Origin: Myxococcus stipitatus
GTDB lineage: Bacteria; Myxococcota; Myxococcia; Myxococcales; Myxococcaceae
Assembly (NCBI RefSeq): GCF_021412625.1
Contig: NZ_JAKCFI010000012.1
Location: forward strand, 62,001 to 126,000
Reading direction: 5' to 3'
Length of the DNA stretch: 64,000 bases
This document shows positions 9,373 to 17,889 of this stretch, piece by piece (the stretch's first letter is position 1; every line of letters starts with the position of its first letter). The position numbers and the translations under genes are program-made. The notes beneath the pieces were generated by a model. It saw only the letters and a program-made list of their open reading frames with translations. It was not told the origin of the DNA and did not search any database.

Positions 9373-9703
9373 GATGGAGTCCAGGGTTCAATCACTGCCG
9401 TGAGAACACAGACATCGACGCAAGGGACACCTCCGACCGCCAGGGCCAGTGAATCCCTTGCAGGCGCCCGGCCCCGCCCACCGCACCGGCGGACGTCCCT
9501 TCCCGTTCAGCGACCAGGCGACCTCACGGCCAAAGTACGATTCAAATCGTATGATGTCAACGACGTTCGTCGTACTTCGTGGCGGGCGCGGTGACACACT
9601 CGGAGGGCGCGCGTGGCTCCCGGGCCACGGTTCGGGCCGGTCCGTGGCTTGCAGTCACCCTGGCGAGAGCGTGGCGGCGAAGAGCCGCGAGGGAGCGCGA
9701 GTC
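9373..9703. other. Divergent intergenic region with palindromes
   Basis: There is no credible gene in these 331 bases. Open frames here lack coding bias. The stretch around 9530-9580 is unusually A/T-rich for this genome and carries two palindromes, listed separately. It must hold the promoters of both flanking genes. Confidence 0.7.
9536..9573. promoter_or_regulatory. Two matched palindromes, ACGA-N6-TCGT twice
   Basis: TACGATT (9536-9542) mirrors AATCGTA (9545-9551), and ACGACG (9560-9565) mirrors CGTCGT (9568-9573). Both share the form ACGA-N6-TCGT. The two centres are 23 bases apart, about two helix turns, which would place two repressor dimers on the same DNA face. They lie between the divergent genes starting at 9372 and 9704. 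The protein that binds is unknown. Confidence 0.55.
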
Positions 9704-10171
9704 ATGTCGATGACACGGTGGTGGAAGGTGGCAATGCTGTGCGGCGCGCTGGCCGCGCCCTGTGCCGTGGCGGAGACGCCGGAGGAGGACCTCGCAGCCG
9801 AGCCCGACGTCCGCGAGCCCGCGCTCGAGGGACTGACGCGGCTCTTCGACGGGGCTCCGGACGAAGACGAGGGGCTGCCCCGTCTCCGGCACGTGGAGCC
9901 GGTCGCCTGCCAGGCCGCGCCCCAGGGCCGGGTGTGGGTGGCGAGCACGGAGCTGTGCGGCGACACGGAGTGCGCCCAGCACGTGACGGTCTGGGTGGGC
10001 TCGTGGACGGTGGAGGACGCCGAGGTCGCCGTCCAGTGCGACGCCGAGCACGTCATCCTCTCCACGCACGACTGGCGGCTGGTGCTCGTGCCGGACGGCA
10101 AGGGGGACTACGACGTCGAGGAGTCCACGCTCGACGTCGAGCAGGCCATGGCCCCCGCCTCCGCGGGCTGA
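9704..10171 (+). CDS. Small secreted protein of unknown function
   Basis: This 155-residue protein has a signal peptide: MSMTRWWK, a hydrophobic stretch and C-A-V-A before Glu, near residue 23. The mature domain is acidic with four Cys in two pairs (around VACQAAP, ELCGDTECAQ and VQCDAEH), suggesting disulfides, and a beta-rich pattern. The frame is open from 9449, but ATG 9704 is preceded by GAGGGAGCG and starts the signal peptide. It converges with the helicase gene with only six bases between stops. No homolog was recognised. Confidence 0.7.
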   Translation: MSMTRWWKVAMLCGALAAPCAVAETPEEDLAAEPDVREPALEGLTRLFDGAPDEDEGLPRLRHVEPVACQAAPQGRVWVASTELCGDTECAQHVTVWVGSWTVEDAEVAVQCDAEHVILSTHDWRLVLVPDGKGDYDVEESTLDVEQAMAPASAG

Positions 10172-10177
10172 CGCGGC

Positions 10178-12724
10178 CTACGGTCCGATGCGGCGCAGGA
10201 TGAGGATGGGGCCATCATCCAGGCGCCGGCCGCGCAGGTCGATTTCACAGTCGAGCATCCAGTCCCCGTGGCCCTCCGGGTCCATGATGCGCTGCTGGAC
10301 CTCCCACAGGCGGGGCCCGGCCTCCTTGAGGAACGTGTTGGCGGGCCTGCGGGCCTGGGGCGTGAGCACCACCACCTTGTGCTCCTCGTGGTAGGGCACC
10401 ATGGCCTGCTCCAGCTTGGGCGCGGTCCACTCGCCCAGCGGGTTGTCCAGCAGCGCCAGCGCGTCCATGTAGCGCTTCTGGCCCAGGGCGCGCAGCAGCC
10501 GGTGCAGCTCCTCGCGCACGCGGGCCGCGAAGGCGCGCGGGTCGTCGGTGAGCTCCTTCGGCTTGAGCTCGACGACGGGCTTGGCCTCGACGACGGCCCC
10601 CGGGTTGCGCATGCGCTCCCACTCGTCCAGGAGGCTGGAGTCCACCTGTCGCAGGGTGGCGCGCAGGTGGTCGACGAAGTCCTCCACCTCCTCGGTGCGG
10701 AAGCGCTCCGGCACCGTCTGCACCAGCGTCTTGTAGACGTCGCTCACGTAGCGCAGGAGCACGCCTTCGCTGCGCTGCAGGCCGTACTCGCGCACGAAGT
10801 CGTGGAACGACATGAAGCGCTCGAACATGTCCCGCACCACGGACTTGGGGCGGATGTTCTCCTCGCCCACCCAGGGGTGCTTCTGCGCGAACTTGTTGAA
10901 GGTGCCGTAGATGAACTCGCGGTTGGGCTTGGGCCACTCCAGCTTCTCCAGCTCCTCCATCCGGTCGTCGTACTCCATGCCCTGCGCCTTCAGCTCCTGG
11001 ATCTTCTCCCCCTTGAGCTGGTTCAACTGCGCGTACAGCACCACCTCCGGGTTCTCCAGGATGGACTCCACCAGCGTCACCACGTCCAGCGCGTAGGTGT
11101 CCGTCGTGGGGTCGAGCAGCTCCAGCGTCTCCAGCAGGTACAGCGACAGGGTGTGGTTGAGGCTGAAGTCGTGCTGGAGCTCCTGCGCCACCTTCACCTC
11201 CGCCCCCGAGCCCCCCTGCCCTCGCACCACCTCGACGATGCCCGCCGCGCGCAGCGTGCGGAAGTCGCGCGCGGCCTCCTTGAGGTGGCGGCGCTTGAGG
11301 AAGTCCGAGTCGTGGCAGCGCTGCACCAGCTGCACCAGCCGGTGGTAGCCCCCCGTCCCCCGGACGTGGTCGCTCTGGAGCAGGTTGAGGATCATCCCGT
11401 GCGACACCGCGAAGCGGGACTCCAGCGGCTCCGGCATGCCCGTCTGGAGCCGCTCGAAGGTGTTGCGGTCGTACTGGACGAAGTTCTTCTGCGGCGGCTT
11501 GGCCTTGGGCGCCTTCTTCTTGCCCGCGGCCTCCTTGGCGGCCTGCTTGATGTTCTCCACCACGTACTCGGGCGCCTGGGCGACGACGCTGCCCTCGTTG
11601 TCGAAGCCCTTGCGCCCCGCGCGGCCGGCGATCTGCTGGAAGTCGCGCACGCTCAGCGTGGCCAGCTTCTCGCCGTTGAACTTGAACAGCTGCGTGAAGA
11701 GCACCGTGCGGATGGGGATGTTGACGCCCACGCCCAGCGTGTCCGTGCCGCTGATGACCTTGAGGTGGCCGCCCTGCGCCAGCTTCTCCACCAGCAGGCG
11801 GTACTTGGGCAGCAGCCCCGCGTGGTGCATTCCGATGCCGTGGCGCAGGTAGCGCTGGAAGTCCTTGCCGTAGGGCGTGTCGAAGGGCGCGTCCATCAGC
11901 GCGACGCGGATGGCCTCCTTCTCCTCCTTGGTGGAGAAGTCCACGCTCATGAGGTTCTGCGCCTGCTCGGCGGCGGCGCGCTGGGTGAAGTTGACCAGGT
12001 AGATGGGATACTTCTTGCGCGCGATCAGGTCCTCGATGGTCTCGTGGAGCGCCGACTCCCGGTAGTCGAAGTCCAGCGGCACCGGGCGCTGCGCGCTGCG
12101 CACGGTGGCCACCTCGCGCCCGGTGAGCTTCTGCAGGCTCTCCTCGATGACGTGCGTGGGGCCCAACGTCGCGGACATCAGGAGGAACGTCGTCCGAGGC
12201 AGCGCGATGAGCGGAATCTGCCAGGCCACGCCGCGGTCGCGGTCGGAGTAGTAGTGGAACTCGTCCATGACGACGTAGTCCACGCGGGCGTTGGCGTCGC
12301 GCAGGGCGAGGTTGGCGAGGATCTCCGCGGTGCAGCAGATGATGGGGGCGTCGCGGTTGATGCTGGCGTCGCCGGTGAGCATGCCCACGTTCTGCGCGCC
12401 GAACGCCTCGCACAGCGCGAAGAACTTCTCGTTCACCAGGGCCTTGATGGGGCAGGTGTAGAAGGAGACCTTGCCCTCGGCCATGGCCTTGAAGTGCAGC
12501 GCCAGGGCCACCATGGACTTGCCGGAGCCGGTGGGCGTCTTCAGGAACAGGTGCTTGCCGCCGAGCAGCTCCAGGATGGCCTCCTCCTGGGCGGGATAGA
12601 GGCTCAGCCCGTTCGCCGCGACATAGCCGACGAAGCGGTCGAGGATGCCGTCCGCGTCGAGGGGCGGCTCTCCCTTCTTGGGAAGCAGGGCGGCGAGGGG
12701 GGCCTGGGACTCGGTGGGTGCCAT
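10178..12724 (-). CDS. DExH-box RNA helicase with DUF3516 C-terminal region
   Basis: This 848-residue superfamily 2 ATPase resembles Ski2-type helicases. Visible motifs are a Q-like YPAQEEA (residues 43-49), Walker A TPTGSGKS (63-70), motif Ia CPIKALVNEK, DEFH (154-157), SAT in LLMSATLG (about 184) and motif VI QIAGRAGRKGF (about 400). A long helical C-terminal half ends with the compact module WMLDCEIDLRGRRLDDGPI, which I associate with the DUF3516 family of actinobacterial and myxobacterial helicases. ATG 12724 was chosen. Upstream codons to 12820 are Arg-rich and unlikely to be translated. The likely role is RNA unwinding or decay, by family only. Confidence 0.88.
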   Translation of the reverse strand: MAPTESQAPLAALLPKKGEPPLDADGILDRFVGYVAANGLSLYPAQEEAILELLGGKHLFLKTPTGSGKSMVALALHFKAMAEGKVSFYTCPIKALVNEKFFALCEAFGAQNVGMLTGDASINRDAPIICCTAEILANLALRDANARVDYVVMDEFHYYSDRDRGVAWQIPLIALPRTTFLLMSATLGPTHVIEESLQKLTGREVATVRSAQRPVPLDFDYRESALHETIEDLIARKKYPIYLVNFTQRAAAEQAQNLMSVDFSTKEEKEAIRVALMDAPFDTPYGKDFQRYLRHGIGMHHAGLLPKYRLLVEKLAQGGHLKVISGTDTLGVGVNIPIRTVLFTQLFKFNGEKLATLSVRDFQQIAGRAGRKGFDNEGSVVAQAPEYVVENIKQAAKEAAGKKKAPKAKPPQKNFVQYDRNTFERLQTGMPEPLESRFAVSHGMILNLLQSDHVRGTGGYHRLVQLVQRCHDSDFLKRRHLKEAARDFRTLRAAGIVEVVRGQGGSGAEVKVAQELQHDFSLNHTLSLYLLETLELLDPTTDTYALDVVTLVESILENPEVVLYAQLNQLKGEKIQELKAQGMEYDDRMEELEKLEWPKPNREFIYGTFNKFAQKHPWVGEENIRPKSVVRDMFERFMSFHDFVREYGLQRSEGVLLRYVSDVYKTLVQTVPERFRTEEVEDFVDHLRATLRQVDSSLLDEWERMRNPGAVVEAKPVVELKPKELTDDPRAFAARVREELHRLLRALGQKRYMDALALLDNPLGEWTAPKLEQAMVPYHEEHKVVVLTPQARRPANTFLKEAGPRLWEVQQRIMDPEGHGDWMLDCEIDLRGRRLDDGPILILRRIGP

Positions 12725-12882
12725 CACCGCCCGGACTCTAGAGCACCCACCCGCTCCCGTCCGCTGTGAAATCCAGCGCCTCGCGCGACGGCGCGAAGGT
12801 CGCCTGAGCGGCGTTGCCACTGCCCACCGGAACGATGTCAGGCGCAGGCCCCGTGCCTACCTTGGCCCTTCCTTTTACCCCC

Positions 12883-12889
12883 AAGGAGG
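12883..12889 (+). promoter_or_regulatory. Strong ribosome binding site fixing a GTG start
   Basis: AAGGAGG, the best Shine-Dalgarno match in the window, sits five bases before GTG 12895. It sets the start of the oxidase gene at the signal peptide rather than at upstream in-frame codons. Confidence 0.8.
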
Positions 12890-12894
12890 CAAAC

Positions 12895-15609
12895 GTGGAG
12901 CAGCGCACGTTGCGTCTGGCATTCCTGGCAGTCTGGGCATTCGCACTCACCGCCCGCGCGCAATCCGCGGACCCGGCGGTCTCCGGGAAGTGGTCCGACG
13001 TGCAGCGCTGGCCCTACTCCGCCGTGCACACGCATCTGCTGCCCACCGGCAAGGTGATGTGGTTCTCGGAGTTCGCGGACGGCGACAAGCCGCACCTGTG
13101 GGACCCGGACACCAACGAGCTCCGGCCGATACCGCCGGCCGGCTACAACATCTTCTGCGCGGGCCACGCCTTCCTCCCGGACGGGCGGCTGCTCGTCGCC
13201 GGTGGCCACATCGCGGACGACTCCGGGCTGCCCTACGCCAGCCTCTACGATCCGTTCAAGAACACCTGGACGCGGCTGCCCAACATGAACGCCGGGCGCT
13301 GGTACCCCACCGTCACCACGCTGCCCAACGGCGACCTGCTGGTGGTGGGCGGCGCCAAGGAGGACCGCTCCAAGAACCTGATTCCGCAGATCTGGCAGCC
13401 GGCGAAGAACAGCTGGCGCACGCTGAGCGACGCGAGACTGGAGCTCATGTACTACCCGTGGATGTTCGTCACGCCGGCGGGCAAGTACCTGATGGCCGGC
13501 TACTGGAAGCCCACCCGCTACCTGGACATCTCCGGCGCGGGCGCGTGGTCCGTGGGCCCGAGGACCAACTACGCCAGCAGCCGCAACGCGGGCAGCGCCG
13601 CCATGTACGACGAGGGCAAGGTCATCATCACCGGCGGCGACAATCCCCCCACCAACAACGTGGAGGTCATCGACCTCAACGCGGCGACCCCCACCTGGCG
13701 CACCGTGGCGCCCATGCGCTACGTGCGGCGCCAGCACAACAGCACGATGCTGCCGGACGGCACGGTGCTCGTCACCGGAGGCCACAGCGGCCCCGGCACC
13801 GACAACCCGAAGTATCCCCGCTACGAGACGGAGCTGTGGGACCCGGTGACGGAGAAGTGGACGGAGCTGGAGCGAGCCTCCGCCTACCGCGGCTATCACT
13901 CCACCACGCTGCTGCTGCCGGACGCGCGGGTGCTGTCCGCGGGCAGCCGGGGCGTGAAGACGATGCAGGTCTTCTCCCCGCCCTACCTCTTCAAGGGCGC
14001 GCGGCCCACCATCACCGCGGCCCCCACCGCCATCGCCTACGGCGAGAACTTCCGCGTCTCCACGCCGGACGCGGTGGCCATCTCCAAGGTGTCATGGATC
14101 CGCCTGGGCTCCGTCACGCACGCGTTCGACGAGAACCAGCGCTTCATGCGGTTGCGCTTCACCGCGTCCTCCGGAGGGCTGACGATCACCGCCCCCGCCA
14201 ACCCGAACCTGGCGCCGCCGGGCCACTACATGTTGTTCCTGCTCAACGCGCGGGGCGTGCCGTCCGTGGCGAAGATCATCCGCATCGGCGGCTCCGCCAC
14301 GACGCCGCCGCCCACGGACCCTCCTCCCCAGACGGGCTTCACCGCCGTCGCGTTCGGCTCCGAGTGGCGCTACGACGACCGCAACGTCGACCCCGGCCCC
14401 TCGTGGATGGCCCCCACGTTCAACGACGCTGGCTGGAAGAAGGGCCCTGCGCAGCTGGGGTTCGGAGAGAACGACGAGCGGACGAAGCTCCAGGCGACCA
14501 CGCCCAAGCAGCCCTCCGTCTACTTCCGGCGCAAGTTCGAGCTCCACGGCATGGTGGAGACCGCGCGGCTCGAGGTGATCCACGACGACGGCGTCGCGGT
14601 GTTCCTCAACGGCACCCAGGTGTTCTCCCGGCTGGTGCCCGACCTCGCCCATGCCGCGTATGCGCTGGGGGCGAGCGCCGACAACAACGTGAGCACCACG
14701 AGCATCCCCGGCGCGCGCTTCAAGGAGGGTGAGAACACGCTGGCCGTCGTGGTGAAGCAGGCGAACGCGACCTCGACCGACCTCTCCTTCGACCTGGAGC
14801 TCAAGGTGACGACGGACGGCATGCAGCACGACGCCCTCTTCTTCGAGGCGCCCATGGGGGGCGAGGTCATGCGCCCGGGCAGCGTGCAGCAACTCCAGTG
14901 GATGACGCACGGCTCCGGGGTGGACGCGGTGGAGGTGCAGTTCTCCTCCGACGACGGCGCCAGCTGGCGGACGGTCGAGGCCACCGTCTCGAACACCGGC
15001 TTCTACGAGTGGACCGTCCCGAACACGCTCACCACCCAGGGGCGGCTGCGCATCCGGGACGCCTCGCGCCCGGACATCTCCGACGTCACCGACGCCGCCT
15101 TCACCATCTCCACCAGCCCGCGCTTCCAGGCCATCGCCTTCGGGGAATACTGGCGGTTCGACGACCGGGGCGTGGACCCGGGGCCGCGCTGGAACCAGCT
15201 CGACTTCGAGGACAAGGAGTGGCGTTCGGGGCCCGGCAAGCTCGGCTACGGCGACGGCGACGAGCACACGGTGCTCTCCAAGAACACCCCCAGCCAGCCC
15301 AGCGTCTACTTCCGCAAGAAGCTCACGCTGCTCGAGCCCATCCGCTCCGCCAACCTCCGCGTGCTCCACGACGACGGCGTGGCCATCTGGGTCAATGGCA
15401 GGCTCGTCTACTCGCGCTTCATGGACAACGGGCTCGCCCATGACGCCTACGCGAGCAACGCGGTGAAGGACCCGCTCACCAGTTCGGCCACGCTCGACGG
15501 CTCGCCCTTCGTGGTGGGTGAGAACGTCATCGCGGTGATGGTGAAGCAGGGCAACGCCGCCTCCAGCGACGTGTCCTTCGACCTCGAGCTGAACCTGGAG
15601 ACGAAGTAG
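12895..15609 (+). CDS. Secreted copper-radical oxidase (galactose oxidase/GlxA-like, AA5) with two repeated modules
   Basis: 904 residues with a signal peptide (1-22, cleavage after A-R-A). Residues 40-360 form a kelch-type propeller containing every ligand of the Cys-Tyr copper site: NIFCAGHAF (Cys88), AGRWYPTV (Tyr137), YRGYHSTT (Tyr334-His335) and, in the DUF1929 Ig-like domain, SVTHAFDE (His409). Such enzymes oxidise primary alcohols or aldehydes to give H2O2. The tail has two copies of a module of about 150 residues (around 480-640 and 758-904). They share YDDRNVDPGP/FDDRGVDPGP, QPSVYFR and HDDGVA, and flank a Kre9-like Ig domain (SSDDGASWRTV). No copper chaperone is adjacent. Confidence 0.88.
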   Translation: MEQRTLRLAFLAVWAFALTARAQSADPAVSGKWSDVQRWPYSAVHTHLLPTGKVMWFSEFADGDKPHLWDPDTNELRPIPPAGYNIFCAGHAFLPDGRLLVAGGHIADDSGLPYASLYDPFKNTWTRLPNMNAGRWYPTVTTLPNGDLLVVGGAKEDRSKNLIPQIWQPAKNSWRTLSDARLELMYYPWMFVTPAGKYLMAGYWKPTRYLDISGAGAWSVGPRTNYASSRNAGSAAMYDEGKVIITGGDNPPTNNVEVIDLNAATPTWRTVAPMRYVRRQHNSTMLPDGTVLVTGGHSGPGTDNPKYPRYETELWDPVTEKWTELERASAYRGYHSTTLLLPDARVLSAGSRGVKTMQVFSPPYLFKGARPTITAAPTAIAYGENFRVSTPDAVAISKVSWIRLGSVTHAFDENQRFMRLRFTASSGGLTITAPANPNLAPPGHYMLFLLNARGVPSVAKIIRIGGSATTPPPTDPPPQTGFTAVAFGSEWRYDDRNVDPGPSWMAPTFNDAGWKKGPAQLGFGENDERTKLQATTPKQPSVYFRRKFELHGMVETARLEVIHDDGVAVFLNGTQVFSRLVPDLAHAAYALGASADNNVSTTSIPGARFKEGENTLAVVVKQANATSTDLSFDLELKVTTDGMQHDALFFEAPMGGEVMRPGSVQQLQWMTHGSGVDAVEVQFSSDDGASWRTVEATVSNTGFYEWTVPNTLTTQGRLRIRDASRPDISDVTDAAFTISTSPRFQAIAFGEYWRFDDRGVDPGPRWNQLDFEDKEWRSGPGKLGYGDGDEHTVLSKNTPSQPSVYFRKKLTLLEPIRSANLRVLHDDGVAIWVNGRLVYSRFMDNGLAHDAYASNAVKDPLTSSATLDGSPFVVGENVIAVMVKQGNAASSDVSFDLELNLETK

Positions 15610-15626
15610 CCCGCGCCCCACCCCGC

Positions 15627-15675
15627 ACGACATCAACCATCCTTTGGGGCAGGGAGGTTGATGTCGTCCTGCCCC
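15627..15675 (+). terminator. Hairpin with an alternative overlapping hairpin
   Basis: ACGACATCAACC (15627-15638) is perfectly complementary to GGTTGATGTCGT (15656-15667). Inside its loop, GGGGCAGG (15646-15653) is perfectly complementary to CCTGCCCC (15668-15675), which follows immediately. The two stems compete or interlock. The element lies 17 bases after the oxidase stop and 50 before the next start. It may be a terminator for the first gene, or a leader switch for the second. Confidence 0.55.
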
Positions 15676-15725
15676 GTTACAACCATGGCTCGTGCAGTTG
15701 AGGGTTCAACGAGGGGGGATGGGAT

Positions 15726-17252
15726 ATGGGAAAGCATTGGGCGGGCAGGAGACTCTTGCGTCTTGCGTGCGTGGCACTCGCCTGGGGCGGCCTCGTCGCC
15801 TGCGGTACGGAGGCGGGTGACACGCTCGAGACGGAGCCGACGGCGAGCGAGTTGCTGGCGACGCGGACGGACAAGCTGGCGCCAGCCTTCACCGAGGCGC
15901 TCTACTTCGATCACTGCCCGGCGCCGGAGGCGGCGCGGGGCGCCACGATCTACGTGTCGAAGACGGGCCCGAGGGTCCCCACGAAGCCCCTGGGCTCGAA
16001 GGAGAACCCCTACTCCACCATCTCCCTGGCGGTGAAGGCCGCCATGCCGGGCAACATCATCCTGGTGCGCGCGGGCGACTACCCCGAACACGTCGGCATC
16101 ACCGCCGCCAGGGGCGCCCGCCCCGGAACTCCCACCGCCCCCATCGTCCTGCGCGGGGAGATGGGCGGGCGGCCCCGCATCCTCCCCGCGGCCACCAATA
16201 CCGGCACCCTGGTGATGGTGAGCCAGCCGAACTGGATCATCCAGAATTTCGAGGTGGACGTACAGGGTCGCCCCTCCTTCGGCGTGCTCTTCGACACGGG
16301 CACCCTCTGCTCCCAACTCCATGACTCGGTCATCCATGGCGGCCGCGCCGGCGGCGGCGTCATCGCCAACAACGCGGAGTTCGTCCTCATCGACAACAAC
16401 GAGATCTACGACTTCTTCAAGACGGGTACGGACTCGCACGGCGTCGCGGTGGAGGGCATGTCCCGCGACATCTTCGTCACGGAGAACAAGATCCACGACG
16501 TCTCCGGGGACTGTGTGCAGTGCGAGCCCATCGGGGGTCGGCCCTCGACGCTGCTCATCGAGCGCAACCGGCTGTACGCGTCGGGAGAGAACGGCGTCGA
16601 CATCAAGGCGTGTGACGACATCCTCGTCCACCAGAACGTCATCATGAACTTCCCCAATGTCGCGGCCTACCCCTGGCAGGCGAACACCTCCGCGGGCGAG
16701 GCGGTGCTCGTCCACGAGAACGCGACGAACGTGCAGATCCTCGACAACGAAATCGCCAACGCGGGGCGCGGCGTCTCCATCGGTGGGAACAACGACTTCG
16801 ACAACCCCGTCAACGTGCAGATCGAGGGGAACCTCATCCACGACATCTTCGACTACGCGAAAAGGAACAATGGCCAGGGCATCCGCATCGTGAAGGCCCA
16901 GGGCGTGCACATCCTCGGCAACACGATCGAGCGGACCTTCGACGCGGGAATGCGTCTGGCCGCGGACGAGCCGAACACCGTCTCGGGGTTGATCGTCTAC
17001 GACAACGTCCTGCGGGACATGCGGCTGTTCGTGCGGCTGGGGGCCATCAACCGCCGCCCTGGCGTGGGGATGGACCGCAACCGGTACGAAGGGCCCCAGG
17101 GCCGCTTCACCATCACCAATCAGCTCTGGGAGGGCGACTACAACGCCTGGCTCCGCGTGCTGTCCTCTTCCTCCCTCGACCAGTTCTCCAGCCGGAGTCT
17201 CACCTTGAGCCAGGGAGGCCGCCCGCGCGGCATCCCCACGCCGCTCCCCTGA
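15726..17252 (+). CDS. Right-handed beta-helix lipoprotein (pectate-lyase-like fold)
   Basis: This 508-residue protein has a lipoprotein signal ending L-V-A-C with Cys26. After a linker, residues 75-150 hold the usual entry motif of DUF1565-like beta-helices: IYVSKTG, NPYSTISLAVKAA and PGNIILVRAGDYPE. Parallel beta-helix rungs follow, recognisable by Asn ladders such as LIDNNEIYDF, FVTENKIHDV, LIERNRLYAS, ILDNEIANAG and ILGNTIERTF. Such proteins cleave or bind polysaccharides. No lyase Lys/Arg triad could be assigned, so activity is uncertain. A good site, GAGGGGGGATGGGAT, precedes ATG 15726. Confidence 0.82.
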   Translation: MGKHWAGRRLLRLACVALAWGGLVACGTEAGDTLETEPTASELLATRTDKLAPAFTEALYFDHCPAPEAARGATIYVSKTGPRVPTKPLGSKENPYSTISLAVKAAMPGNIILVRAGDYPEHVGITAARGARPGTPTAPIVLRGEMGGRPRILPAATNTGTLVMVSQPNWIIQNFEVDVQGRPSFGVLFDTGTLCSQLHDSVIHGGRAGGGVIANNAEFVLIDNNEIYDFFKTGTDSHGVAVEGMSRDIFVTENKIHDVSGDCVQCEPIGGRPSTLLIERNRLYASGENGVDIKACDDILVHQNVIMNFPNVAAYPWQANTSAGEAVLVHENATNVQILDNEIANAGRGVSIGGNNDFDNPVNVQIEGNLIHDIFDYAKRNNGQGIRIVKAQGVHILGNTIERTFDAGMRLAADEPNTVSGLIVYDNVLRDMRLFVRLGAINRRPGVGMDRNRYEGPQGRFTITNQLWEGDYNAWLRVLSSSSLDQFSSRSLTLSQGGRPRGIPTPLP

Positions 17253-17269
17253 CGGGCGCCCCTCCGTCG

Positions 17270-17292
17270 CGGGCCGCAGGGGCTGCGGCCCG
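17270..17292 (+). terminator. Hairpin after the beta-helix gene
   Basis: CGGGCCGCAG (17270-17279) pairs with CTGCGGCCCG (17283-17292) around a three-base GGG loop, 18 bases past the stop. It is very stable but has no T-run. Confidence 0.6.
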
Positions 17293-17360
17293 TCGGCCCA
17301 CTCCCGCAAACCCTGCGTCCTGGCCGCCCACGTCCGCGGGGGTTCCCAGGGGTTGGCTGC

Positions 17361-17376
17361 TGGCAGGGGTGATGCA
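17361..17376 (+). promoter_or_regulatory. Candidate sigma-54 promoter (-24/-12) of the HPF-like gene
   Basis: The 16-base site TGGCAGGGGTGATGCA has GG and GC dinucleotides separated by exactly ten bases. It matches the sigma-54 consensus TGGCACRNNNNTTGCA at the invariant GG and GC and nearly everywhere else. It lies 54 bases before ATG 17430, which would give a leader of about 42 bases. Only a spacing-and-consensus argument supports it. Confidence 0.6.
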
Positions 17377-17429
17377 ATCCCTCGGGGCGTACCCCAGCCC
17401 CCGGCAGGGGGCATGACGCGAGGCGGACG

Positions 17430-17768
17430 ATGAAGCGTGCACTGCAGATCACGTATCGACGCATGGCGACGAGCGAGGCCCTGAACGAGCACATCCGGGA
17501 CCACGCGGAGAAGCTCGAGCAGTTCTTCGACGGCATCGTGGGTTGCCACGTGGTGGTGGACGAGCCCCACCGGCATCAGCAGCACGGCAAGCAGTTCCGG
17601 GTGCGCGTGGACCTGCACGTGCCGGGCAAGGACATCACGGCGGACGGGGCGCCCGGCGACGTGACGGGCCACGAGGACCCCTACCAGGCGGTGACGGACG
17701 CCTTCGAGGCCGCGCGGCGCCAGCTCCAGCACTACGCGGACGGGCTGCACGCCCACCACCGCCACTGA
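17430..17768 (+). CDS. HPF/RaiA-like ribosome-associated factor (short form)
   Basis: This 112-residue protein spans the S30AE/sigma-54-modulation domain: MKRALQITYRRMATSEAL, NEHIRDHAEKLEQFF and VVVDEPHRHQQHGKQFRVRV, ending in VTDAFEAARRQLQHYADG. Proteins of this family sit in the ribosomal mRNA channel and cause hibernation in slow growth. The length fits the domain alone, without the C-terminal dimerisation domain of long HPF. The His-rich C-terminus (HAHHRH) is unusual. A sigma-54-like promoter lies upstream. Confidence 0.85.
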   Translation: MKRALQITYRRMATSEALNEHIRDHAEKLEQFFDGIVGCHVVVDEPHRHQQHGKQFRVRVDLHVPGKDITADGAPGDVTGHEDPYQAVTDAFEAARRQLQHYADGLHAHHRH

Positions 17769-17889
17769 TTCGCTGAAGGCCCGGTCGCCAGGGTCGGGCC
17801 CCCGTCATGGGAGCCCGGCCCGCCGACCGCCGTGACAACCCGGGATGGAACGTCGAAGATGCCTCGACCATCCGCATCCCGGGGCCACC

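Noticed and set aside
10268..12769. 833-codon frame antisense to the helicase
   Set aside because: Val/Leu/His-rich low-complexity reading with no motif. The helicase on the other strand has all superfamily 2 motifs.
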